A DNA stretch of 42,803 bases from Gemmatimonadota bacterium (GCA_031127085.1 JARIEY010000006.1:1-42803), one strand, 5' to 3'; positions 25,388 through 35,072 are shown, numbered from the stretch's first letter. The notes: generated from the sequence alone by a model not told the origin. Program-made: numbers and translations.

Positions 25388-26817
25388 GCAGACGCTCCGT
25401 CGCGCACGACCGGGTAGCCGGCGTTTGACCACTCCCGGAAGCCGCCCGTCAGATTGAGGATGTTGGTGTAGCCGCGCGCCGCCAGCAGCGAGGCCGCGAT
25501 GGCTGACCTGCCGCCGCCCTGACACTGGACGACCACGACGCCATCGCGCGGCACTTCCTCGAGCCGCTGGTCCAGCGTGCCCAACTGCACGTGATGCGCA
25601 CCGGGAATGCGCCCTGCATCCCACTCTGAGCGGTTGCGGACATCGATGATGGCGACGCCGCGCGGGAGCAATGCGTCGTGCAGCTCGGCGACGCTCGTTT
25701 GCGCCACCTGACCGGCGGCGGCGGTTGCTGCCCAGACCGGCACCGTGTCGTGTCCGAGTACGCCGGCCACACGGTCGAAGCCGATCATCGCCAAGTCGCG
25801 CACCGCCTCGTCGACGGCGCGCGCTTCATCATCGACGATCAGATAGATGTCCCGATCGTACGGCAGCAGCGACCCCGCCCAGGTGCTGAACGACTTATCG
25901 AGCGGAATGTTGAGCGTGCCCGGAATGTGCGCACTGGCAAACGACGCGGCGGCGCGGGTGTCCACCAGCACATGTCCGGCGGCGAGCAGCGCACCGGCGC
26001 GCGCGGCGGGGACGCGCTCGGGGCGGCGAAGTCCGTGCAGGAGCGCCGGGCCGTCGCGGTTGATGCGCTTCATCTCAGCGAAGTAGCGTGGCGGTTCAGG
26101 CTGTCCTTCGAGGATGCTTGCCACGAACTCCTCTTCGATCATCTCGGCCAGCGCCCAGTTGAACCGCTTCTCATAGCCGACGGTGCTGGATGGGACGGCG
26201 CCGAGTGCCTTGCCGCAGGCGGAGCCTGCGCCGTGACCGGGCCAGAGTTGCAGCCAGTCGGGGAGGCGCCGGAACTTGGCCAGCGACGCGTAAAGCGTTC
26301 GGGCCGCCGCGTCCATGGTGCCCGCAAACTTGGCCGCGCGTTCCAGCAGGTCCGGGCGTCCCACATCGCCAACGAAGACGAAGTCGCCACTGACGATGCC
26401 CATCGGTTCATTGGCGGCCGCGCCATCGGTCACCAGGAAGCACAGGTGCTCCGGCGTGTGTCCGGGGGTGTGCATCACCGTGAAGCGGATGTTGCCGGCG
26501 GAGAAGACGTCGCCGTCGCGCAGCAGCGTGGCCCCCGCCGAGGCGGCGAAGGCGTATTGCCACTCGGGACCGCCTTCAGCGGAGAGCAACAGCGTCGCGC
26601 CGGTCAGGTGTGCCAGCTCGCGGCTGCCCGAGACGTAGTCGGCGTGAATGTGCGTCTCGGTGACCTGCGTGATGCGCAGCTTCTGTGCTTCGGCCGCGTG
26701 GATGTACTGGGCGACGTCGCGGTTGGCGTCGATGACAACGGCTTCGCCCGTTGCCTGGCAGCCGATAAGGTAGCTCGCCTGAGCGAGCGGCGTGTCGTAG
26801 AAGCGCTCGAAGTACAT
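25384..26817 (-). CDS. MBL-fold (persulfide dioxygenase-like) hydrolase with two rhodanese domains
   Basis: VTETHIHADYVSGSRELA, HTPGHTPEHLCFLV, SGDFVFVGDVGRPDLL; first rhodanese has Asp at the Cys position (LIVDDEAR), second has an active-site loop CQGGGRS. Confidence 0.93.
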   Translation of the reverse strand: MYFERFYDTPLAQASYLIGCQATGEAVVIDANRDVAQYIHAAEAQKLRITQVTETHIHADYVSGSRELAHLTGATLLLSAEGGPEWQYAFAASAGATLLRDGDVFSAGNIRFTVMHTPGHTPEHLCFLVTDGAAANEPMGIVSGDFVFVGDVGRPDLLERAAKFAGTMDAAARTLYASLAKFRRLPDWLQLWPGHGAGSACGKALGAVPSSTVGYEKRFNWALAEMIEEEFVASILEGQPEPPRYFAEMKRINRDGPALLHGLRRPERVPAARAGALLAAGHVLVDTRAAASFASAHIPGTLNIPLDKSFSTWAGSLLPYDRDIYLIVDDEARAVDEAVRDLAMIGFDRVAGVLGHDTVPVWAATAAAGQVAQTSVAELHDALLPRGVAIIDVRNRSEWDAGRIPGAHHVQLGTLDQRLEEVPRDGVVVVQCQGGGRSAIAASLLAARGYTNILNLTGGFREWSNAGYPVVRDGASA

Positions 26818-26821
26818 GGGC

Positions 26822-27571
26822 TTAGAGTTGGGCGCGGTTCTGCCAGAGAATCATGATGCCGATGACGACCAGCAGCAGGGCGAAGGCGCGCTTGAGTTGG
26901 CGTGTTGGAATGTGGCGGACGAGGGCCGTTCCAGCGAGGATGCCCGCGACCGCCACCGACGTGAACTGCACGACAAAGCCCCAAGGCACGACCTCGCGTC
27001 CGTGATGACCGAGATAGCCAGAGGCCGAGTTGAGGGCGATGACCAGCAGCGAGGTGCCCACGGCCGATTTCATCGGGACGCGGCCGAGGATGACGAGCGC
27101 GGGGACAATGAGGAATCCGCCGCCGATCCCGACGACTCCTGTCAGCAGGCCGACGGCCAGGCCGACGCTGAGCATCACGGCGACGTGCGGCGGGGCCTCG
27201 GTGTGCGCGGTCGGGTCGTCGCGCACGGCGCTGCGCAGCATCGAGGCGGCGGCTCCGAGCATCACTGTGGCAAGAATGAGCAGTTGGGCGCGAGCGCTGA
27301 GCAGGACGCTCAGCCGCGCCCCGGTGTATGACCCGATCATCGCGACCGAGCCGAACAGCGCGGCCACCTGCAGGCGGACGTTGCCCGAGCGCCAATGGGA
27401 GACCACACCAACCAGCGCTGCCGTGCCGACGACCGGCAGGCTCATGGCGATGGCCAGCTTTGGCTCGAAGCCGAGCACGTACACCAGTACGGGGACGGTC
27501 AGTATCGATCCGCCCCCGCCAAGCATTCCGAGTGCCAGCCCGATGAGGGCGGCGAAGAGGTAGCCGAGCAC
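26822..27571 (-). CDS. TauE/SafE-family sulfite/sulfur exporter
   Basis: LGYLFAALIGLALGMLGGGGSILTVPVLVYVLG, VGIGGGFLIVPALVILGRVPMKSAVGTSLLVIALNS. Confidence 0.93.
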   Translation of the reverse strand: MLGYLFAALIGLALGMLGGGGSILTVPVLVYVLGFEPKLAIAMSLPVVGTAALVGVVSHWRSGNVRLQVAALFGSVAMIGSYTGARLSVLLSARAQLLILATVMLGAAASMLRSAVRDDPTAHTEAPPHVAVMLSVGLAVGLLTGVVGIGGGFLIVPALVILGRVPMKSAVGTSLLVIALNSASGYLGHHGREVVPWGFVVQFTSVAVAGILAGTALVRHIPTRQLKRAFALLLVVIGIMILWQNRAQL

Positions 27572-27598
27572 GCCGGAAAGATACGGCGCGCGAAGGTG

Positions 27599-28009
27599 TT
27601 ATGCGGTAGCGGTCTTCTTGGCCTTCTTGAGGGCGTCGCGGAGCGGGATGTCCTTGGCTCCGGTGACGAGTTTGCGGCCATGGCCGGCCCACGACGACAC
27701 GCCGCCGGCGAGGACGTGGACGTCGGACTTGCCCGTGCGGCGGATGGCGGTGGCGGCGCTCGCCGCGCGGCTTCCCGCGTGGCAGATGACGATAATTGGC
27801 GTTTCCGCCTCACCGAGCATAGTCAGCGACGCCTGCAGCTGGTCGAGCGGTACCAGCGTGGAGCCATCGATGTGACCCTGCACGTACTCATTGCGCGTAC
27901 GAACGTCGAGCAGAATGGCGCCGGGATGCTCGGCGCGGAGGGCGTCGAACTCCGCGGGGCCGAACGCGCCACCGCTGAGCATACTGGCCAGCGAAGAAAG
28001 GAAAGACAT
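27599..28009 (-). CDS. Rhodanese-like domain protein
   Basis: LLDVRTRNEYVQGHIDGSTLVPLDQL; active loop ICHAGSRA; start MSFLSSLASML. Confidence 0.9.
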   Translation of the reverse strand: MSFLSSLASMLSGGAFGPAEFDALRAEHPGAILLDVRTRNEYVQGHIDGSTLVPLDQLQASLTMLGEAETPIIVICHAGSRAASAATAIRRTGKSDVHVLAGGVSSWAGHGRKLVTGAKDIPLRDALKKAKKTATA

Positions 28010-28031
28010 GTCTCGTGGGTTAAATGTATCT

Positions 28032-28047
28032 CTATATCGCAATATAG
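28032..28047. promoter_or_regulatory. Candidate operator upstream of the rhodanese/TauE/MBL/argJ unit
   Basis: CTATAT-CGCA-ATATAG inverted repeat in an AT-rich stretch 23-38 bp upstream of the rhodanese start. Confidence 0.45.
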
Positions 28048-28086
28048 TAATTTATTAACGGAAGGGAAGGGGTCGCGCCGGACGGC

Positions 28087-29748
28087 TCACACGTCGAGCG
28101 GGGCGTAGTACCGTTGCGGTTTGCGCCGCTCCACGACGGTGTCGGCAAAGGCGGCGAGACGCAGCAGGAGGCGCTCGCTCCACCCGCGCCCGATGGCCTG
28201 CATCCCGATGGGGAGCCCCGTGGCATCGTAGCCTGCCGGAAAGGAGATGGCGGGATGGCCGGTGAAGTTGGAGGCAAAGGCGAAGCGCATCGTTTCCATC
28301 GAGCGGCCGAGGTCGGAGACGGCCCCGCCGGATGGGTGGATGGGCGGAGCCGTATTGCCGGCGGCGGGGGTGATGATGGCGTCGCAGTGCTGCAGGGCGC
28401 GCTCGAAGTGAGCGATCACGCGCGTGCGCGCGCGCTGGGCATGCACATACTCCACCGCCGTTGACGCCTGAGCGATGGCGAGGTTCAGCTGCGTCTCGGT
28501 GCCGAATTGTCCGAACCGCTCGCGAATATGCGGCAGCATACCGGCGCTCATCTCCGAGGTAATGGAAATCAGATGGGCGACCCGTGCGAGCTCGAGCTCC
28601 GGAATCTCGATCTCCACAAGGCGCGCCCCGTGCGCCACCATATGGCCGAGCAGTCGCTCACATTCTGCGACCACGGCCGGCTGCGCGTGCCGGAACCAGG
28701 GCCAGAACACGCCCAACGTGACGCCGTGCAATCCGCGCGGCGCGTCGTCGTCGATCTCGGGGGCCGGATGGCCGAGGGAGTGCGGGTCGGCGGGGTCGGC
28801 ACCGGCCATGACCTGGTAGGCAAGCGCGGTGTCGCGGGCGCAGTTGGCCAGGGGACCGAGGTACGCCACGGACCAGCACAACGGCGCCGCCCCCCGCTCG
28901 CTGATGCGGCCGTAGGTGGGTTTGATCCCCACCACGCCGCAGAAGGAGGCCGGGAGGCGGATGGATCCGCCGCCGTCGGCGCCAATGGCCATGGGGACGA
29001 GTCCTGCTCCCACCACGCAGCCGGGGCCTGCCGAACTTCCGCCGGTGTGGTGCGCGTCGTTGTAGGGATTGCGTGCCGAGCCGTAGTGTTGGTTGAAACC
29101 CGAGACGCCAATGCCGATTTCGTGCATGTTCGCCTTGCCAACCATCACGGCGCCGGCTGCACGCATACGCGCGACGGCGGTGGAATCGGTCGCCGCCGCG
29201 GGCGCGCCGTCAAACAGGGTAGTGCCGACCGTTGTGATGTAACCGGCCTGATCGATCTCGTCCTTGGCGGCGATGGGGACGCCGTCGAAGACGCTGAGCG
29301 GACGGCCCGCCTTCCAGCGCGCCGCCGATGCATCGGCCTGCGCGAGAATGTCATCGCGGCGCATCGAGATGAAGCCGCGCAACGGCACAGCCGCGTGTTC
29401 GCTCGTCTCCCATTGTGCGAGGAACCGCTCCGCGATGTCACGCGGCGTCAGTCGGCGGTCGCGAAAGGCGGCGTGGTAATCGGCGACGGTCGGGAACCGA
29501 AACCCCAGGCGTCCCTCGTCGCTCCGCGCTTCGAGCGGCGGCAGGGCAGGGGGCGCGTCCGGCAACATCGGCGTGAAGGTGGGCGGCTCGTCGATGCGTG
29601 TGTCGGTGAGCGCGGTCAGGCCGGCGTCGTTACGCAGCTTGGCGACGAGGGCGGCGCCAATGATCGGCGTTCCTGCCAAGGTGTTGACGGTGCGCAATCC
29701 GCCCGGTCCAAGCGTGGGGAGTGCGACGGTTGTGAGGTCGTAGGTCAC
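28087..29748 (-). CDS. Amidase (amidase signature family)
   Basis: IAAKDEID (Lys), HHTGGSSAGPGCVVGAGLVPMAIGADGGGSIRLPASFCGVVGIKPTYGRIS; likely GTG start at 29748 in a GTGA overlap with the upstream gene. Confidence 0.92.
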   Translation of the reverse strand: MTYDLTTVALPTLGPGGLRTVNTLAGTPIIGAALVAKLRNDAGLTALTDTRIDEPPTFTPMLPDAPPALPPLEARSDEGRLGFRFPTVADYHAAFRDRRLTPRDIAERFLAQWETSEHAAVPLRGFISMRRDDILAQADASAARWKAGRPLSVFDGVPIAAKDEIDQAGYITTVGTTLFDGAPAAATDSTAVARMRAAGAVMVGKANMHEIGIGVSGFNQHYGSARNPYNDAHHTGGSSAGPGCVVGAGLVPMAIGADGGGSIRLPASFCGVVGIKPTYGRISERGAAPLCWSVAYLGPLANCARDTALAYQVMAGADPADPHSLGHPAPEIDDDAPRGLHGVTLGVFWPWFRHAQPAVVAECERLLGHMVAHGARLVEIEIPELELARVAHLISITSEMSAGMLPHIRERFGQFGTETQLNLAIAQASTAVEYVHAQRARTRVIAHFERALQHCDAIITPAAGNTAPPIHPSGGAVSDLGRSMETMRFAFASNFTGHPAISFPAGYDATGLPIGMQAIGRGWSERLLLRLAAFADTVVERRKPQRYYAPLDV

Positions 29749-32594
29749 GGCGCGTTTCCCTTGAAGGTGACGATGCGGCCGCGCGGGCCGACGGCCCAGC
29801 CCGAATCGGGTGTCGCGAAGTCGATGGCGTAGAGCGTGAGCGTGTCGCCGCGCGTCCACGTGGCGCCGAAGTCAGTGCTGAAGCCGGTGCCATATGCCCC
29901 GACGGCGGCGAACGTCGGCTTCTTGGCTCCCCGCACGGCGACGACACCACCAGTGATGCCCTGCGCAGGCCACTTGGAGGCGCGCGCCCAGGTGACGCCG
30001 CCGTCGCGAGTCACTAACGTGAGGTCGCTGTGGCTCCGCGGGACGGTGTAGTCACCAGCCACGGCGATGCCGTGTCGCGCGTCGGCGAAGGCAATGCCAA
30101 AGAAGCCGGCGCTTGGCCCGGCGGCGATGCCCGTGCTGCTCACCTGCCACGTGCGTCCGGCGTCGGTCGAGCGGAAGACGCGCGCTTCGCGTCCGCCGCC
30201 GGTGGCGATCCAGGCGTTGGTGCGGCCTTGCACCGTGATGGTGGTTCCGCTGGCGGCGAACGACGCCTCGCCGGGAATCACCGGCGGGATGCCCGCCGGA
30301 TCCACGCGCTGCCACGTGGTGCCGTCGTCGGTGCGTAGAATGACGAGTTTGCCATCGATGGGATCGCTGAATGCCACGCCGTGTGTGGCGTCCCAGAAAG
30401 CCATGCCGTCGAGGAAGATGCCCTTGGTGGTGTCGCTCCACTGCAGCGACCAGCGCTTGCCGCCGTCCACCGTCTTGTACATGCGGGCCTGGCCCTGCTC
30501 GGCGGGGCCGGCACTCATCGCATAGGCCACCTGTGCGCTGACGCCGTGGACATCGCGGAAGTCGAGCGAGTCGGCGCCGGGGACGGACACGTTCTCCCAT
30601 CGTGCGCCGCCGTTGACCGTGCGGAGTACGGTCCCACGGCTGCCGCCGGCCCACGCGACAAGTCCGCTCACCGCGCTGAAGCCGCGGAACGACGCGGTGA
30701 CGCCGCTGGGCTGCACCGTCCAGCGCGGATCGCGCGCGACGGCCGTGAGTCGCGCGCCGAGGGCCTCAGCCAGCGCTGCAGCGTTGGCGTTGTTGCGGTT
30801 GGTGAGCACAATGACGGTGGCGCGCAGCGACGGGTAGCGGATGATGGCATTGCGGAAGCCGATGGTGCTGCCGGTGTGACGCGTGCGCGGCAGGGCGTTG
30901 CGGGTATCGAGGTACCAGCCGAAGCCGTAGTCGGCGCCGGCGCTGTCGGCACGGAGGCCGCGCCGGAAGAGCAGCGTGCGCAGCGAGTCGGCGAGCAACT
31001 CCCGCGTCTCGAGTGCGTTGCTCCACCGATAGAGTTCGGCGACGGACGAGTAAATGCCACCGTCGCCGAGCACCGCCGATGTGCTCGACTGATCGGTGCG
31101 CAGCCAGGCGCCATCACGACGCGAGTGGCCGAAGGCGCGGCGTTGCACGGCGGCGCGGCCATCTTCGCGGGCGACCGTCCACGGCATACCGACGCGGTCG
31201 AAGATGCGCGTCTTCAGGAAGTCAGCGAAGCGAACGCCGGCGCGCTTCTCCACGACCATCGCGAGCATCGCATAGCCCGTGTTGCTGTACCGAAAGCGTG
31301 CGCCCGCCGGAAAGTCGGTAGAGTCGAGCGAGCTCATACGGCGCAGCACGTCGGCGTCGAGCACCTGCGTGGCCTGGGAATCGGGGACGAAGTCCTCGTA
31401 ATCGCGGAGGCCGCTGGTATGCGTGAGCAAATGACGCACCGTGACGCGCGCGCCGTAGGCGGGAAACCCCGGGAAGATGTCGGTGAGCGTCTCGTCGAGG
31501 CGCAGCTTTCCGTCCTGCACCAGCAGCATCGTGGCCATCGCCGTGAACTGCTTGGTGACAGAGGCGAGCCGGAAGTTGGTGTGCGGCGTGACCGGTGTGC
31601 GCGCGTCCAGATCGGCCAGCCCGTAGCCCTTGCTGACGAGCAGACGGCCGTCCATTGCCACAAGGACGGCGGCCCCTGGTGTCGCCGGGCCGTTGAAGTC
31701 CGCGAAGAGGGAGTCGACAAACGCCTCGTCGAGTGGAGCGCCGTCGGCGGCCCGCGCCGTGACACGCCGCGTGGCGAGGTCGTACTCGTCGCCAGGGAGC
31801 AGGGTCAGGTACGGATGACCGGGATCATTAACGTCGCGTCCGTTGTGGACGAACGCCTTGCCGCGGCCGATGATCTCTCCCTTGTCGCCCTGAACGACGA
31901 GTGCGGTCCCTTCGTCGAGCCCGATGCCCAGAAGGGTAGGATGAGCGGTCACGACTGCTTGCAGGTCGTTCTGCCGATTACGCGCGACGATGTGCTGGTC
32001 GATGGCCATGTTGCGCAGGTAGCCGAAGCCCTGCTCGTATCCTTTGGCCATCATTTCGGTGTTCCCCGCGCGCGCGCCGCGCACGAGGTAACTGGCGAGA
32101 ATGGAGGCGCCCGCCGAGGAGCCGCCGATCACGCCGCCGCGCGCGAGAACATTGCGGAGTTCGCGCTCGGTGCGGGTCCCCAGATACGAATCCACCAGCC
32201 GCCACTGGCGCCCGCCCGGAAACCAGACGCCGCGTGCCGTACGGAGCGCGGCGACAAAGGCATCGCTCTCCGCGACGTTGCGGTCCTTGGTATGCAGGAC
32301 GGTGAGGTTCGTCGCGCCGGCGGCCTTGAGACCGTTGAGGCCGCTCCAGGTGGCGGGATAGATCGCGTCTTCGCCGGCGGTGGGGATCACGACGATGGGA
32401 GCGTCGGGGCCACCGGCGAGCGCGACAAAGCGCTGCAGGATTTCCGGCCCCATGTTTCCACCACCTACGACCACCAGCGAGCCGGTGGCCGGTCCCACGC
32501 GAATGCGCGCTGGGGCGGGCTGACCGGAGGGAGTGCGGGAACAGGCGGCGGCGACACACGCGCCGAGAATCACGAGGAAGCGTCGGGCAGTCAT
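29745..32594 (-). CDS. Triple-fusion lipoprotein: cyanophycinase-like S51 peptidase + class C beta-lactamase-like serine hydrolase + Ycf48/BNR beta-propeller
   Basis: MTARRFLVILGACVAAACSRT (lipobox); GGVIGGSSAGASILAS and IDQHIVARNRQNDL (S51); SVTKQFTA (SxxK), YSNTGY, HTGSTIGF (class C); C-terminal VDGGKRW, STDAGRTW, TRDGGVTW repeats. Confidence 0.87.
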   Translation of the reverse strand: MTARRFLVILGACVAAACSRTPSGQPAPARIRVGPATGSLVVVGGGNMGPEILQRFVALAGGPDAPIVVIPTAGEDAIYPATWSGLNGLKAAGATNLTVLHTKDRNVAESDAFVAALRTARGVWFPGGRQWRLVDSYLGTRTERELRNVLARGGVIGGSSAGASILASYLVRGARAGNTEMMAKGYEQGFGYLRNMAIDQHIVARNRQNDLQAVVTAHPTLLGIGLDEGTALVVQGDKGEIIGRGKAFVHNGRDVNDPGHPYLTLLPGDEYDLATRRVTARAADGAPLDEAFVDSLFADFNGPATPGAAVLVAMDGRLLVSKGYGLADLDARTPVTPHTNFRLASVTKQFTAMATMLLVQDGKLRLDETLTDIFPGFPAYGARVTVRHLLTHTSGLRDYEDFVPDSQATQVLDADVLRRMSSLDSTDFPAGARFRYSNTGYAMLAMVVEKRAGVRFADFLKTRIFDRVGMPWTVAREDGRAAVQRRAFGHSRRDGAWLRTDQSSTSAVLGDGGIYSSVAELYRWSNALETRELLADSLRTLLFRRGLRADSAGADYGFGWYLDTRNALPRTRHTGSTIGFRNAIIRYPSLRATVIVLTNRNNANAAALAEALGARLTAVARDPRWTVQPSGVTASFRGFSAVSGLVAWAGGSRGTVLRTVNGGARWENVSVPGADSLDFRDVHGVSAQVAYAMSAGPAEQGQARMYKTVDGGKRWSLQWSDTTKGIFLDGMAFWDATHGVAFSDPIDGKLVILRTDDGTTWQRVDPAGIPPVIPGEASFAASGTTITVQGRTNAWIATGGGREARVFRSTDAGRTWQVSSTGIAAGPSAGFFGIAFADARHGIAVAGDYTVPRSHSDLTLVTRDGGVTWARASKWPAQGITGGVVAVRGAKKPTFAAVGAYGTGFSTDFGATWTRGDTLTLYAIDFATPDSGWAVGPRGRIVTFKGNAP

Positions 32595-32697
32595 GAGCCA
32601 GCTTGGCACCGGAGGCGGGAGGCGCGCGTTCGACGAATGGAACGACCGGCATAAACATTCCGCCTGAACGCGCGGCGGGCCAGAGGATACGGGGGCA

Positions 32698-33465
32698 ATG
32701 CAGATGGGGATGGTTCTACTGACGGCGCTCGCAATTGCGGCCAGCCTGATGCTGGTGGCGTGGCTGATGTATCGCGCCACCGACAAGGCCAGCTGGGTGG
32801 ATGCGTTCTGGTCCGGCAACCTGGCCGTGCTGGCGGTGTGGTACGCCGTGTCGCAGGACGGCGATCCTGCGCGCCGCATTCTCGTGGCGGTGGTGGGCGG
32901 GCTGTGGGGGGCACGCCTGGCCGTGCACATTGCCGTGCGCGTGGCGCGCGGGGCGGAGGATCCGCGCTATCTCACGTTGCGCGCCGAGTGGAAAACCAAT
33001 CTGCCCCTGCGGTTTCTGCGGTTCTTCATGGTGCAGGGCGTGGTGGATGTGGTGCTCAGCGTGCCCTTCCTGTTGATGGCGCGCGATGCGTCCCCCTTTG
33101 GGCGCGTCACCGAGTTGGCTGGTCTGGCGCTTTGGGCGGTCGCCCTGGCTGGTGAGAGCGTCGCTGACGCGCAGTTGGCGCGGTTCAAGCGCGATCCGGC
33201 GAACCGTGGCGCGGTATGCCGCACGGGGCTGTGGGGGCGCTCCCGCCACCCGAACTACTTCTTTGAGTGGTTGCTGTGGGTTGCCTTTGCGCTGATGGCG
33301 ACGGGCACGCCGTGGGGATGGCTGAGTTGGAGCGCACCGGTGCTGATGCTCTACTTCCTGCTGCGGGTGACAGGGATTCCGTTGACGGAGAAGCAGGCGA
33401 TCGCGTCCAAGGGGGACGCCTACCGGGCGTATCAGCGGGAGGTCTCGGCGTTCCTGCCGTGGTAG
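32698..33465 (+). CDS. DUF1295 (steroid 5-alpha-reductase-like) membrane protein
   Basis: VDAFWSGNLAVLAVWYA...; CRTGLWGRSRHPNYFFEWLLWVAFALMA typical of DUF1295. Confidence 0.9.
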   Translation: MQMGMVLLTALAIAASLMLVAWLMYRATDKASWVDAFWSGNLAVLAVWYAVSQDGDPARRILVAVVGGLWGARLAVHIAVRVARGAEDPRYLTLRAEWKTNLPLRFLRFFMVQGVVDVVLSVPFLLMARDASPFGRVTELAGLALWAVALAGESVADAQLARFKRDPANRGAVCRTGLWGRSRHPNYFFEWLLWVAFALMATGTPWGWLSWSAPVLMLYFLLRVTGIPLTEKQAIASKGDAYRAYQREVSAFLPW

Positions 33466-33473
33466 ATTTGGCC

Positions 33474-35072
33474 ATGCGCCATACTGCCCTGGTTGTCCTC
33501 ATGCTTGCGCTGCCACTCGGCGCGCAGGCCCCGAAGAACGTCAAGACGCGCCGCACGCCGGCGCCACCCCCGCCACCGATCGCCGTGCCGTGCGCGGCCA
33601 CCGACAGCACCTGCGTGGCGCCCGAGTTGCGACGCGAGTTCCGCGGCGTGTGGGTGGCGGCTGTCTCCAATATCGATTGGCCGTCGAAGCCTGGCCTTTC
33701 CACGGCGGAGCAGAAGGAAGAGTTGCTGGCGATCCTCGACCGGGCGCAGGCCGCGCACCTCAACGCGGTCATTCTGCAGATCCGGCCTGCTGCCGACGCG
33801 TTGTACAAGAGCAGCATTGAACCGTGGTCCGAGTATCTGACCGGGCGACAGGGGCGCGCGCCCAAGCCGGCGTGGGATCCACTGGCCTTCGCCGTGGAGC
33901 ATGCGCACCAGCGCGGCCTCGAGTTGCATACGTGGTTCAATCCGTATCGCGCCAAGCATCCCAGCGCCAAGGGCCCGCTGTCACAGCGGCACTTGGCCAA
34001 GACCGCGCCGGCGCTGGTCAAGAAGTACGGGACGCATCTGTGGATGGATCCCGGCGAGAGCGCGGTGCGCAAGCGCACGTTGCGCGTGGTGCTCGACGTC
34101 GTGAAGCGGTACGACATCGACGGCGTGCACCTGGACGACTACTTCTATCCCTACAAGGAAAAGACGGCGGACGGGACGACGGAATTTCCGGATGCACGCA
34201 GCTGGGCGAAGTACCGCAAGATGGGCGGCGCGTTGTCGCGTGATGACTGGCGGCGCGAGAACGTGAACACGCTCGTGCGGCAGCTCAACGAACAGATCCA
34301 CAAGACGAAGCCGTGGGTGAAGTTTGGCGTGTCGCCGTTCGGCATCTGGCGTCCCGGATATCCGGAGCAGATCAAGGGATTCGACGCGTATGAACAGCTG
34401 TACGCCGATTCCAAGCTGTGGTGGGCCAACAACTGGGTCGACTATTTCACGCCGCAGCTGTACTGGCCCATTGCCAAGGCGGAGCAGAGCTATCCGGTGC
34501 TGATGCGTTGGTGGGGCGAACAGAACGCCACCGAACGGCATCTCTGGCTGGGGCTCTACACGAGCCGCGTGCGCGCGCAGACGCCAGAGGGGAATGGCCT
34601 CGCGCCGTCGAACGCGTGGGTGGCCGACGAGATCGTCGCGCAGATCGACACCGCGCGCGCGTACCCGCGCGCGTCGGGCACGGTGCACTTTTCGATGAAG
34701 GCTTTCGTCAACGATCAGGGCGGTGTGGCGACGCGCCTGGCCGAGCGTGTGTATGGCGACGTGGCGTTGGTGCCGGCATCGCCGTGGCTGTCGAAGGGGG
34801 CGCCGTCAGCGCCCACGGTGCGCGTGCGGAAGAACGCTGCGACGGGCGGCCTGTCGCTGACGATGTCGCTTCCAAAGCCGCAGGTGGCGCGCTGGTACTT
34901 GGTGCAGATGCGTACGGCCGGGGTGTGGGGGAGCAAGATGGTGGCGTCGTGCGCCTGCGCTGAGGAGCTTGTCCCTACATCGGATGGGGCGTTGCCTGAC
35001 CGGTTAGTGGTCACGGCGCTTGATCGCGCCGGGGTGGCGTCGCCTGCGGTGCGGCTGACGGTCGTGCGGTAG
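33474..35072 (+). CDS. Secreted family-10-like glycosyl hydrolase (GHL10/YddW-DigH type)
   Basis: MRHTALVVLMLALPLGAQA signal; EFRGVWVAAVSNIDWPSKPGLS, HLNAVILQIRPAADALYKS, GVHLDDYFYPYK, FGVSPFGIWR. Confidence 0.9.
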   Translation: MRHTALVVLMLALPLGAQAPKNVKTRRTPAPPPPPIAVPCAATDSTCVAPELRREFRGVWVAAVSNIDWPSKPGLSTAEQKEELLAILDRAQAAHLNAVILQIRPAADALYKSSIEPWSEYLTGRQGRAPKPAWDPLAFAVEHAHQRGLELHTWFNPYRAKHPSAKGPLSQRHLAKTAPALVKKYGTHLWMDPGESAVRKRTLRVVLDVVKRYDIDGVHLDDYFYPYKEKTADGTTEFPDARSWAKYRKMGGALSRDDWRRENVNTLVRQLNEQIHKTKPWVKFGVSPFGIWRPGYPEQIKGFDAYEQLYADSKLWWANNWVDYFTPQLYWPIAKAEQSYPVLMRWWGEQNATERHLWLGLYTSRVRAQTPEGNGLAPSNAWVADEIVAQIDTARAYPRASGTVHFSMKAFVNDQGGVATRLAERVYGDVALVPASPWLSKGAPSAPTVRVRKNAATGGLSLTMSLPKPQVARWYLVQMRTAGVWGSKMVASCACAEELVPTSDGALPDRLVVTALDRAGVASPAVRLTVVR

